Notes under the pieces: model-generated
The model's input: the letters and a program-made list of their open reading frames with translations, nothing else
Database searches by the model: none
Told to the model about the DNA's origin: nothing
Assembly: GCA_002298785.1 (NCBI GenBank)
Contig: DBMR01000023.1
Coordinates: forward strand, 8,928-72,927
Direction: 5' to 3'
Origin: Verrucomicrobia subdivision 3 bacterium UBA693
GTDB taxonomy: Bacteria > Verrucomicrobiota > Verrucomicrobiia > Limisphaerales > UBA8199
DNA: 64,000 nucleotides
Shown: positions 8,119 to 15,438 of the stretch, in pieces
Layout of the letters: the number at the start of each line of letters is the position of its first letter
Numbering within the stretch: the stretch's first letter is position 1
Position numbers and translations under genes: made by a program

Positions 8119-9120
8119 CTACGCAGCCAAGTGGAACTTCCGGCGGCCCATGCCACCGAAGCGCTGCACGAGTTCGGTCGCATCTTGCTTGGCCATCTGC
8201 CGTGCTTCTTCGGCCAGCCGGGTTAGACCCCCTACCAGGCGTTGGCGCGCCGTGGCGCTATCCCGGTATTCCTCGGCCGTGCGGGTGAGCAGTTCCTGCC
8301 GCACCGCGTCCAACTGCCGCTCCATGTCGGCATCACCCGCGAAGTTCATCTCCCGGAACCGATCAATGAACTTGACGAGGCGATTGAGGGTTTTCTGATG
8401 CACGCCGGTTTCACTGGTGCGGATGCTCTCCAGCATCTCATGGCACAGCGTTGCGGTCTGTTCCCGGAGGCTGGCCACGCAATCAGCCACGAACCGCTCG
8501 GTTTCCTGGCGGATGCGATGGGCGGCTTCCTGCGACGCCTGCTGGCGAGCGGCAACGAGTTGCTGCTGGCTCTCCTCAGAGACCAGGTCGAGACCCAGCC
8601 GCTCAGGGACGGCGATTTGGAATAGCTGCGTCTCGAAGCCGAAGAACCGCTCCAGCCGCGCTACCGGTGGAAACGAGGCCTCGATCGTGGCGATAAGGCG
8701 GTCGGGATCGGCGGAGAGCTTGCGAGCCATGCTGCGCCACTCTCCCACCGAGTCATCCCGCAGCCTGGCATAATGCTCGATGAACTTTTCCTCGGCTTTC
8801 CAGAACTCCGCCGCTAACTCCTTCAACTTCCCGGTGACCTCCTCCAATTTGGTGTTGGGCAGGAAGTGGGTCAGACCGTTGAGGAACGGGAACGTGTTGG
8901 CTTCGACCAGGGCATGCGCCCGGCTTTCAACCAGCGCCATTGCGGCCGTGGCCTCCTTGGGCAGGAGCCGCTTGTGGCCGAGGCTGATCAGCCGCGCCGA
9001 GACCTGGTCCGGTTCCAGTCCGATGTCTTCCGGTTTGAGTTGTTTATGCGCTCGCCAGTAACGGACCGAGACGGAGAGCAGGACGCCATTGCGCGTCAAT
9101 GCCTGAAGTAGCTGGTCCAT
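8119..9120 (-). CDS. DUF3150 family protein
   Basis: A 333-aa protein from ATG 9120. The opening MDQLLQALTRNGVLLSVSVR then YWRAHKQLKPEDIGL resembles the DUF3150 N-terminus (short strand, then 'GRKKLxPEDL'). The remainder is long and helical, rich in Glu, Gln and Arg, including a probable coiled coil at 190-320. DUF3150 proteins occur in phage and plasmid clusters with MoxR-type AAA+ ATPases and vWA proteins; here the ATPase is of Ycf46 type. An in-frame ATG at 9246 was rejected because it overlaps the upstream gene completely in its Trp-rich part. The gene starts 5 bp after the preceding stop. Confidence 0.75.
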   Translation of the reverse strand: MDQLLQALTRNGVLLSVSVRYWRAHKQLKPEDIGLEPDQVSARLISLGHKRLLPKEATAAMALVESRAHALVEANTFPFLNGLTHFLPNTKLEEVTGKLKELAAEFWKAEEKFIEHYARLRDDSVGEWRSMARKLSADPDRLIATIEASFPPVARLERFFGFETQLFQIAVPERLGLDLVSEESQQQLVAARQQASQEAAHRIRQETERFVADCVASLREQTATLCHEMLESIRTSETGVHQKTLNRLVKFIDRFREMNFAGDADMERQLDAVRQELLTRTAEEYRDSATARQRLVGGLTRLAEEARQMAKQDATELVQRFGGMGRRKFHLAA

Positions 9121-9124
9121 AGGC

Positions 9125-9607
9125 TCAGAGGGTTGACGGAATGCGGCTGATGCGCTCAGCCAGCCTGACCAGACTGACCAGGCCCAGGATGGCCAACAGC
9201 GCCACCAGCAACGGGAGGCTTTTGACGAGGACGGCGGCGACAGCAATCCCGATCGCCATCAAACCGATGGCAACCAGCTTTTCGTTGCCCGGCCGCGATT
9301 GCAGGTCTTGGAGCTTCGCTTTCAAAGCCCGCATGAACCTGGCCCATTGCGGTGGCACCGGCGAGAGCCATTCGTTGATTCGTTCTTTGATGGCCTGCCA
9401 CAAGGCCGCGAGCTTCTGTCGCAGCGTGCGCTGAGCATTGGGAGGGGCCTGCTCAAACTGGCTGGCGGTTTGCTGGGTGGCGGAGGTGAGCATGACGTTC
9501 AGCTCCTGGCCCACCGCGCCGATTTGCTGGGGACTGACCCGGTCCTGGAGAGGCAGTTCGTTGTTGATCTGTGTGAGTATTTCTTCGAGTTGTTTGTGAA
9601 TCTCCAT
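9125..9607 (-). CDS. Small protein with C-terminal membrane hairpin
   Basis: A 160-aa product from ATG 9607, with AAGGA and a suitable spacer upstream (aagaaaggaatcgctt). Residues 1-105 are helical and soluble (MEIHKQLEEILTQINNELPL...). Residues 111-148 are continuously hydrophobic with a Lys-Ser-Leu-Pro break near 129-132, consistent with two membrane spans. It may anchor the DUF3150/peptidase complex at the membrane, which is inference from gene order only. The family is not recognised. Confidence 0.65.
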   Translation of the reverse strand: MEIHKQLEEILTQINNELPLQDRVSPQQIGAVGQELNVMLTSATQQTASQFEQAPPNAQRTLRQKLAALWQAIKERINEWLSPVPPQWARFMRALKAKLQDLQSRPGNEKLVAIGLMAIGIAVAAVLVKSLPLLVALLAILGLVSLVRLAERISRIPSTL

Positions 9608-9644
9608 AAGCGATTCCTTTCTTGGGTTGGGGTTGAAATGAAGA

Positions 9645-9674
9645 GGCCGGAGCAGCGTCAAGGCGGCTCCAGCC
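9645..9674 (-). other. Leader hairpin upstream of the membrane protein gene
   Basis: Arms ggccggagc (9645-9653) and gctccagcc (9666-9674) pair over 9 bp with one G-U wobble in the minus-strand RNA. An AACCCCAACCC block and AAGGA lie between it and the ATG at 9607. Confidence 0.5.
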
Positions 9675-9707
9675 TCAGGATCCTCCGGCGTCAGGAGGAC
9701 GGAGGGG

Positions 9708-10319
9708 TTACTTCTTCCTGGGGGCGCGAGTCGAGCGCAATGGCTGCGGCCGTTTGGCTTTCCAGCACACCAGGCCTTCGCCCGGGGCCGACCACATCTG
9801 GCGGAACTCGCGCCAGCGGATCCGCGCTCGCGCTAACCGGGTCCAGCGTTGATTGGCGACAAACACCAGGTTGGGTTTGCGGCCGTAGCCGTATATCGCC
9901 ACCCAATGGTCGATGTCCGGATCCCTGGTCTTGACGACGACCAGCACCGGGCGGCCCGCGTCGATCGCCTGGCAGAGGTTCTCGAAGGTGAGATCTTCCT
10001 GCCGGGACACACCCAGGCCCAGCGAGCGCAAGGCGCGCATGACGCGCCGGGTGCCCGCCCCGGTTTCGGGGCGAGGATTGACCCTGCCGTAAATCCGCTG
10101 GAAGGACTGCTGCGGTCGCAGGAGCTTCACCGCCATCGCTGCGGCGATGCCGCCGCACGAATAGCTGTCGATCTGCTGATAACCGGTCAGGTCGAGGGTG
10201 ACCTCCCCCGGGCGGGTGGCCTTCGGCAATGGAATGCGGACCGCGGCGTAGCCGGTCAGTGCGCTGACGGTATCCCTGTTGAAGACCGATCCCAGTCGCT
10301 TCAGCAGCGGCAGGATCAT
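9708..10319 (-). CDS. C39-like papain-fold cysteine peptidase
   Basis: A 203-aa product from ATG 10319. Cys55 in QQIDSYSCGGIAAAM, His138 in DHWVAIYGYG and Asn156 in LVFVANQ fit the Cys-His-Asn/Asp order of C39/papain-like peptidases. It is close to the minimal size for a single domain, and there is no ABC transporter half. The ATG overlaps the stop of the metallopeptidase gene (ATGA), so the two proteases should be made together. The substrate is unknown. A longer frame to 10448 exists but lies inside the upstream gene. Confidence 0.72.
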   Translation of the reverse strand: MILPLLKRLGSVFNRDTVSALTGYAAVRIPLPKATRPGEVTLDLTGYQQIDSYSCGGIAAAMAVKLLRPQQSFQRIYGRVNPRPETGAGTRRVMRALRSLGLGVSRQEDLTFENLCQAIDAGRPVLVVVKTRDPDIDHWVAIYGYGRKPNLVFVANQRWTRLARARIRWREFRQMWSAPGEGLVCWKAKRPQPLRSTRAPRKK

Positions 10320-10927
10320 ACCAGCTCCTCCCAGCGGGCACCGCCCGCGGCAACGACCCGCACCACCGCCCTCAGCCAGGCCCATTTCCGGCGCAGGGCG
10401 CGGTGCCGCACCCATCCCGGTCGCCGGCCGGCGCACTGGGCGAACCACATGAACGTCTCGGCAAAATCCTCCGCCGGCCGGGTGCGGGCATAGGAGGATA
10501 CGAACGACGTCGCCGGCCCTGCCACGGGCTCGGGATCGTCATAATGACCGCCAAACGCCGTTGCGAACGGAGGTGAGCGGCGGATCAGGGCGGGATAATG
10601 CCAGGCCAACGCGTGCGCGTATTCGTGCCGGATGATCGCTCGCAGTGAGCCCCGGTGCTGTTGCCACGGCCATTGGCTCAACACCCATTGCGGGATGTAG
10701 ATGTTGCCGGCTTGATATCCCAGCCACCGGAGCGCTGCGGGAGGCGTGCTGTCGTAGCAGAAGCCCAGGGCGTCAGGCTGCACCAACTGCGGCAGACGGC
10801 ACCAGATCACATCCGTTGCCCGCAGCCGGCTGTCCTCGTGCCACAGCCCCAGGCGTTCCAGTTCTCCCTGCACCGCCAGGGCGGCGCGATTGACTTGTTC
10901 GAAGGTGACAAAGGCACCGATGCGCAT
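10316..10927 (-). CDS. Putative zinc metallopeptidase (HEXXH)
   Basis: A 203-aa protein starting MRIGAFVTFEQVNRAAL. His101-Glu102-Tyr-Ala-His105 (IIRHEYAHALAWHYP) is an HEXXH zinc site; Glu157 in PAEDFAETFMWF is the likely third ligand, as in the putative zinc-binding metallopeptidases with a DxxAE element. There is no signal peptide, so a cytoplasmic role is expected. Translationally coupled to the C39-like peptidase downstream. This pairing of two unrelated proteases beside DNA-processing genes is unusual. Confidence 0.75.
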   Translation of the reverse strand: MRIGAFVTFEQVNRAALAVQGELERLGLWHEDSRLRATDVIWCRLPQLVQPDALGFCYDSTPPAALRWLGYQAGNIYIPQWVLSQWPWQQHRGSLRAIIRHEYAHALAWHYPALIRRSPPFATAFGGHYDDPEPVAGPATSFVSSYARTRPAEDFAETFMWFAQCAGRRPGWVRHRALRRKWAWLRAVVRVVAAGGARWEELV

Positions 10928-10971
10928 GGTTCCTCAGGTTGGCGGCGCGCAAACCCGCCTGCCACCGGGAC

Positions 10972-10985
10972 GGCAGCTTACTGCC
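10972..10985 (-). other. Leader hairpin upstream of metallopeptidase gene
   Basis: ggcag (10972-10976) and ctgcc (10981-10985) enclose a 4-nt loop in the 101-bp gap between the clamp and metallopeptidase genes. It is shorter than the other leader hairpins in the island. Confidence 0.4.
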
Positions 10986-11028
10986 AACCGCCCCACCGTG
11001 TCAGGTCTGGAATCCGCGCCCGGTTGCC

Positions 11029-12489
11029 TTAGATGGCCACCTTCTGCAACGAACGCAGCGTGGCCCGAACGGATTCGACTTCCTTGAACGAAGCCTTCTT
11101 CTCCCGTTCCGCTGCCTTCACGGCCTCCTGCACCTCGCCGATGTCGCGCAGGGTGTTCTTGAGGGTCTCGCGCAGGGCCTCGATGCGGTCCAGCGCCAGC
11201 CGGAGCGGTTCCTCGGCCTCGAGTTTGGTTTCCTTGATCTCTTTGGTCACGGTTTTCCTTTCTTCCTGGGTTGGGTTTTCAGTGGGTGTCGGCGCCGCGG
11301 ATGCCGCGGCGGTGGGGGTTGAAGCCGGAGCGGTTCCGGCGGGTTGGGGTTGTACTTTGGCGGGACCTTCCATGCGCAGGGGCATCACCACGAAGCGACG
11401 GCCGTCCTGCTGGAACACCACCGGCGATAGGGCATCTTCAATCTGGACCTCCGTCAGGCCATAGCGCAGGGCCTGGGCCAGGTAATGCCGGTTGAGCGAT
11501 ACCGTCACGGGATCACCCGTGATGGTCACCTCCGCGATGGGGATGCTCGTCCATTCCCTGGCATCGGCATTCCACCCCTCGATGAACAGTTGGTTCTCGA
11601 CGCGCAGTTGCACCCCGGAGTTGCTGTGGTCTTCGCCGGGCAGTTGCGGGATCACCCGCAGCAGCTGCTCGATCGCCGCCGGACTGAGCTTGAGGCTGGC
11701 CCCTTTGTTAATCGCCGGGCTGGGCAGGGCCTGCCTCCAGTTTGGGAAGACGCCAGCCACCGGTCGGGCGGTCAGGGTCCAGGGACCAGACTGCAATTGC
11801 AGCCAGCCCGTTTCCTGCTTGGGATCGTTGGTCACTGCCAGGGTGCAGCCGCTTTCGGCAAAGAAGCCGTTCCAGCCGAGGATCTTCAGGTTCGGGATGG
11901 TGACCGATTGCGGGAGGTCGAAGCAGAACGAGTTGGCGGCATACAGGACGCGCCCGTTGGTGCCCACAATGTAATGGGCCTGTTTATCGCTGACGTCCAC
12001 GTGGGCGCCCTGCAGCACCGCCCGGCTGGAGTCCTCGCTGGCGCTTTGCAAGGCTTCCTTGAGCGCCGGGCCAAACTCGGGACCGAGCGGCACGGCAGGG
12101 GAAGTGATCCTGGGGGTGGCCGGCCAGTCCTTGGTCTCCAGGGAGCTGAGGCGCTGTTCCACCGGGCTATTGCCGATGTGGTAGCGCAGCCGCACCTTAT
12201 CCTTGCCGTCCGGGATTACGACCAGGGTTTCGCTGGATCCCTTGACTGTGCGAGTGAGGGCTTCGAAGGGCACCAGCACTTCGACGGGTTCGCCTGCTTG
12301 GAGGTCCTTGAACCGGTACTCTACATGGGCTTCCAGGTCGGTGCCGGCGATGGTGACAGTGCCCTGATCGTCGCGCTGCACGCGCAAGGACTGGAGCACC
12401 GGGAGAGTGCGGGATTTGGAGACGAGCTTTCCGAGGCCGGGCAGTGCTTGTTTCAATTCGGCCACCGGCAGGGTGATTTCAGGGGTCAT
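11029..12489 (-). CDS. DNA polymerase III beta sliding clamp homologue with coiled-coil tail
   Basis: A 486-aa protein from ATG 12489 (MTPEITLPVAELKQALPGL), with AAGGA 7-8 nt upstream. Residues 1-373 cover three clamp folds: KSRTLPVLQSLRV near the N-terminus, AGTDLEAHVEYRF, and the typical closing RRFVVMPLRM. Ordinary DnaN ends there. Here a 113-residue extension follows: a Pro/Ala/Thr linker, then a charged coiled coil (about 425-480) ending SLQKVAI. It is likely a specialised second clamp rather than the housekeeping dnaN, as dnaA and recF are absent nearby. It may tether the ligase and nuclease encoded beside it. Confidence 0.85.
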   Translation of the reverse strand: MTPEITLPVAELKQALPGLGKLVSKSRTLPVLQSLRVQRDDQGTVTIAGTDLEAHVEYRFKDLQAGEPVEVLVPFEALTRTVKGSSETLVVIPDGKDKVRLRYHIGNSPVEQRLSSLETKDWPATPRITSPAVPLGPEFGPALKEALQSASEDSSRAVLQGAHVDVSDKQAHYIVGTNGRVLYAANSFCFDLPQSVTIPNLKILGWNGFFAESGCTLAVTNDPKQETGWLQLQSGPWTLTARPVAGVFPNWRQALPSPAINKGASLKLSPAAIEQLLRVIPQLPGEDHSNSGVQLRVENQLFIEGWNADAREWTSIPIAEVTITGDPVTVSLNRHYLAQALRYGLTEVQIEDALSPVVFQQDGRRFVVMPLRMEGPAKVQPQPAGTAPASTPTAAASAAPTPTENPTQEERKTVTKEIKETKLEAEEPLRLALDRIEALRETLKNTLRDIGEVQEAVKAAEREKKASFKEVESVRATLRSLQKVAI

Positions 12490-12521
12490 GGAATTTCCTT
12501 TCATTAGGGTTGGAAAAGCCA

Positions 12522-12556
12522 GGCCGCCCGCAACCCGGTGTGGATCAGGGGCGGCC
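12522..12556 (-). other. Leader hairpin upstream of the clamp gene
   Basis: ggccgccc (12522-12529) and gggcggcc (12549-12556) form a perfect 8-bp stem with a 19-nt loop in the 89-bp gap. On the minus strand an AACCC block and AAGGA follow before the clamp ATG. Confidence 0.55.
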
Positions 12557-12578
12557 GGGCCGGTTTTGGGCTGTGGGT

Positions 12579-13670
12579 TTAGTTCTCGTCGTCGGCCTTG
12601 AACTTCAATTGGATGACCATGCAATCGGTCTGGTCCACGTCGGAGCGTTTACCGAGGAACACGGGCTGATAGACGATCCCGCTGTCCGGGAACGCGTAGA
12701 GGTAGCGGACCTCGATGACCTGGCCGACGGCTGGGATAGGATGGTTAGGCGGGATGGTGACGTTCCCAACCACCTGCCAACCGTCCTTCCCGAGCAGCCG
12801 CATCTCCACGCTGCGCTGGGCGTTGATCCTGGAGACCACGGCCGAGAGCGTCGCGTAGAACTTGTGCTTCAACTGGGCGCCACCGGAGCTGGGCCGCCCG
12901 GCGGTGTATGGCGCGTCCAATCGCTTAAACACGATGCCTTCCTTGTTCTCCCGTTTGAGCCAGGCGAACAGATCCCGCTTCTGGCCCGGGGTGAACGCCG
13001 TTTCGGCCAGGCGGATGGTGCGCTGCTGCGCTCTGGCCAGCAGGTTCATGAGAGCCACCAGGCGCTCCTGATAGGTTCGTGGCCTCAGGTCCGTGCCGCT
13101 CAAGTGCAACAGGTCGAACGCGTAGAACACGTCGCCAATGCTTTCGCCGTCGAGCACGCAGTCCGCCGCGAGTAGACCGAAGGACTGGAAGACGGGTTCA
13201 GGCAACCCGACGATCAGCCCCTTGCGGTTGATGCCGTCAATGACCGCGCCCTGCTTGCGCAGCAGCAGTCGCCGGCCATCGAACTTCTCCTGGGCGCAAT
13301 AAGCCCCATCCGGGAGCAGCCGTTGCACGTCGATTTCCCCGATGGGATTCAACAACTGCGGCAGCAACCCCGAAGGCTCTTTGTCACTGTTGCCATTACG
13401 ATAGGGCGTGCCGTCCGGCCCGGGCGTGTAGCCCTTTGCCGTCTTCTCCCGGACCAGCTTGTCGTAGATGCCTTTCGCGGTGCCGTAGTCCACCGGGTTG
13501 CTGGTCTTGCTCCCGGTGTTCAGGGTGGCACCGCGCCGCCCGTAGGCGAAGGTAACGGCGAATAGGCCGTCGCCTGCCGGTTCGATGCTGGCTTGATACA
13601 CCTTGTCGGAACCGCCTTCGCGGTAGTACAGGGTGATGTTTTCCGCGGTGTTTGCTGTGAGTGTGTTCAT
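12579..13670 (-). CDS. WGR-domain ATP-dependent DNA ligase
   Basis: A 363-aa protein from ATG 13670. Residues 10-75 form a WGR domain (FAYGRRGATLNTGSKT), a DNA-end or nucleic-acid binding module. The nucleotidyltransferase domain follows: motif I EKFDGRR with nucleophile Lys129, motif III-like VFYAFDLLHLSG, motif IV EGIVFKRLDAPY and motif V-like QLKHKFY. The last about 85 residues look like the OB-fold. It should seal nicks using ATP in the cytoplasm. Its neighbours (clamp, nuclease, RadC) suggest strand repair or element replication. Bacterial housekeeping ligase is NAD-dependent, so this is accessory. Confidence 0.85.
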   Translation of the reverse strand: MNTLTANTAENITLYYREGGSDKVYQASIEPAGDGLFAVTFAYGRRGATLNTGSKTSNPVDYGTAKGIYDKLVREKTAKGYTPGPDGTPYRNGNSDKEPSGLLPQLLNPIGEIDVQRLLPDGAYCAQEKFDGRRLLLRKQGAVIDGINRKGLIVGLPEPVFQSFGLLAADCVLDGESIGDVFYAFDLLHLSGTDLRPRTYQERLVALMNLLARAQQRTIRLAETAFTPGQKRDLFAWLKRENKEGIVFKRLDAPYTAGRPSSGGAQLKHKFYATLSAVVSRINAQRSVEMRLLGKDGWQVVGNVTIPPNHPIPAVGQVIEVRYLYAFPDSGIVYQPVFLGKRSDVDQTDCMVIQLKFKADDEN

Positions 13671-13705
13671 GGTTTTGATTCAATGGTTGTTTTAGGCCCC
13701 AGGCG

Positions 13706-13747
13706 CACTGCCACGCCCGGTGGGATGGGACGAGACGGAGGGCAGTG
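13706..13747 (-). other. Leader hairpin upstream of ligase gene
   Basis: cactgcc (13706-13712) and ggcagtg (13741-13747) pair over 7 bp around a 28-nt loop in the 90-bp gap between the RadC and ligase genes. Confidence 0.4.
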
Positions 13748-13760
13748 ACTCCGGTGCGGG

Positions 13761-14225
13761 TCAGCAGCAGTAGCCCGCCTCCCGAAGGCTGAACCAGTCC
13801 TTGGGCCGGTCCGGTTTGGACTGCCCGATGATAACGTGATCCAGGACATCGATCTTGAGGAGTTGGCCGGCCCGGATCAGATCCCGGGTCACCTTGATGT
13901 CGGCCTCGGACGGATTGGGATCCCCCGAGGGGTGGCAGTGCATCAGCACAACGGCACTGCCGGCGGCTACCAAAACCGGGCGGAAGACCTCACGAGCATG
14001 AACGTGGCACGTATCCAACGTGCCCAGCGTCACCAGGTTGTGGCCGATTATCCTGCGGCGCGTGTTCAGGACGAGCACGACGAAGGCTTCTTTCGCAGGA
14101 TCATACCAGTCGGCCTGGGGAATGTTTGCACGCCAATACGCGGCGGCCTGATCGGGGGTTTCAATGTTGGGACCCGGTGGACATTCGCGCACGCGGAGGA
14201 CTTTGAATTCAGTGGGTGGTTTCAT
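13761..14225 (-). CDS. RadC-like JAB/MPN+ domain protein
   Basis: A 154-aa protein from ATG 14225 (MKPPTEFKVLRVRECP); the open frame extends to 14399 without coding character. The JAMM zinc motif HCHPSGDPNPSEAD is intact, preceded by VHAREVFRPVLVAAGSAVV. The helix-hairpin-helix half of chromosomal RadC is absent, as in the short RadC/JAB proteins carried by plasmids, ICEs and phages. JAB domains can be metal-dependent isopeptidases or remain uncharacterised in the RadC group; no activity is claimed. It lies between the ligase and YubB-like genes. Confidence 0.85.
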   Translation of the reverse strand: MKPPTEFKVLRVRECPPGPNIETPDQAAAYWRANIPQADWYDPAKEAFVVLVLNTRRRIIGHNLVTLGTLDTCHVHAREVFRPVLVAAGSAVVLMHCHPSGDPNPSEADIKVTRDLIRAGQLLKIDVLDHVIIGQSKPDRPKDWFSLREAGYCC

Positions 14226-14239
14226 GGGGTAGATGAAAT

Positions 14240-14271
14240 GGGCCGGACACGCACGCTGGCGCATCCGGCCC
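14240..14271 (-). other. Leader hairpin upstream of RadC-like gene
   Basis: gggccgga (14240-14247) and tccggccc (14264-14271) form a perfect 8-bp stem. On the minus strand CCAACCCAACC lies immediately before it and the ATG follows 15 nt after it. Confidence 0.55.
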
Positions 14272-14290
14272 CGGTTGGGTTGGTGGCGGG

Positions 14291-14593
14291 TTAGTAGGTG
14301 ATGCTTTGACGGATCAACCTGCCGTTGCGAGCCCGCGCCAGTCCTTTGAGGCGCTTCGCCTCGCAGTCGTAGTCGAGCACGAAGGTCAGGGAGGGCCATT
14401 GCCGGGAGAGGACACGCAGGAACTGGAGCGGGGGAGCAGCGGTCTCAAATTGCCAGGCGTGCCGGGCAGCCGACCGCTCCAGCAACTCCACGTGCTTCGC
14501 TCCCGCTACCGCAGTCCAATCCGCGTCCCGGTCGAAGTCTTTCAGGTTACCGGCAAGAGCCACGACGAGCAGGCGGTTCTGGCAATTGTCCAT
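14291..14593 (-). CDS. YubB/Api92 ferredoxin-like domain protein
   Basis: A 100-aa protein with an excellent ribosome site (AGGAGG) 4-5 nt before ATG 14593. The pattern WQFETAAPPLQFLRVLSRQW then PSLTFVLDYDCE follows the Api92/YubB ferredoxin-like signature ('FxTAWSPPxPxxxxLSxxxPxLxF'). Such proteins are carried by plasmids, phages and genomic islands and have no settled function. The N-terminal part is short compared with plasmid YubB. Confidence 0.6.
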   Translation of the reverse strand: MDNCQNRLLVVALAGNLKDFDRDADWTAVAGAKHVELLERSAARHAWQFETAAPPLQFLRVLSRQWPSLTFVLDYDCEAKRLKGLARARNGRLIRQSITY

Positions 14594-14622
14594 GGGCTCC
14601 TCCTTCAGTGTCGATTATGCCG

Positions 14623-15438
14623 CTAACGGTATAAACGGCACTCGCTGAAGAACTCGCAGCCCAGGCAGGCGAATCCCGGTGCAGGGACAAAGTCCCGCCG
14701 GGCCACGCCTTCCTGATACGACTCCAACTGCCGAAACAAGCGCGCATGCTTCTGCTCCGTTGCCGGGGGCAGGGACGTGATGATCAGCTTGGGCGCCTTG
14801 GTCCGCACCAGGTGATGCAGTTCCAGGCCCGCTTCCATTCGACCCGTCGCATCCCGGTAAAGGATGCTGTAGGCCGTCAGCTGGACTTCTGTGGTATGGA
14901 CGACCATTTCGACGTCGGGCGTCTTGGCTACCAGCTTGAAGTCCACGATCCGGCCTCCGGCCCGGACCAGGTCGATGATGCCAATCAGCGCAGGCAACCC
15001 ATGCGCTGACAGGTCCGCGCTGACCGAGACTTCCACCGCCTCGGGCCTTTCGTCAGCCCTGATCGGCGTTTCAATGAAGTAGTGCTCCAACGCTCGCCAC
15101 GAGGATGCCCGTTCAGCCTCTTCTTCACCTTCCCAGTTGATCCTGGTTTCAGCCTGCAAGGCTTTCCACTGGCCGTTGAACAGCGCTTTGAACCGCTCGG
15201 TGGCAAACGGTTCGCGACGCCAGCGGCTCAGGCTCCAGGCTTGCAGCACCCCGTGCACCGTGGATCCGGCATGCATCGAGGGTGTGGGAGCTTTCCTGAT
15301 CTGCTGAACGTAGCGGAAGAAGAACTTCAACCGGCACGCGAGCCATAGTCCCAGCCGGGAGGCGGAGACCGTCTGCTGAAGCTCCGCAATTGGATCCCTG
15401 GCAGGTGCCGCGGCCGGCGGTGCAATGAGCGCGATCAC
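14623..15438 (-). CDS. PD-(D/E)XK family nuclease (RecB/Cas4-like)
   Basis: A 271-aa protein starting at GTG 15438, which overlaps the upstream stop by 4 nt (GTGA). The first domain has the ASRLGLWLACRLKFFFRYV opening typical of PDDEXK_1 proteins. Catalytic residues are the Asp in LIGIIDLVRAGG, Asp-x-Lys in RIVDFKL and the Gln motif EVQLTAYS. The C-terminus has a cysteine cluster CLGCEFFSEC, resembling the Fe-S-binding end of Cas4/AddB-like nucleases, although with fewer visible cysteines. A single-strand exonuclease or end-processing role is likely; no CRISPR array is nearby. Confidence 0.83.
   Translation of the reverse strand: MIALIAPPAAAPARDPIAELQQTVSASRLGLWLACRLKFFFRYVQQIRKAPTPSMHAGSTVHGVLQAWSLSRWRREPFATERFKALFNGQWKALQAETRINWEGEEEAERASSWRALEHYFIETPIRADERPEAVEVSVSADLSAHGLPALIGIIDLVRAGGRIVDFKLVAKTPDVEMVVHTTEVQLTAYSILYRDATGRMEAGLELHHLVRTKAPKLIITSLPPATEQKHARLFRQLESYQEGVARRDFVPAPGFACLGCEFFSECRLYR

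Noticed and set aside
11029..12489. Housekeeping dnaN at an origin of replication
   Set aside because: No dnaA, recF or gyrB nearby, the neighbours are accessory genes, and the C-terminal extension is atypical.
11485..12507. A 340-codon plus-strand frame over the clamp gene
   Set aside because: It lies opposite to a well-supported sliding clamp gene and shows no domain or ribosome site; long antisense frames are common in GC-rich genes.
14623..15438. Possible Cas4 nuclease
   Set aside because: The nuclease fold and Cys cluster resemble Cas4, but no CRISPR repeat, cas1 or cas2 is in the window, so only a PD-(D/E)XK call is made.
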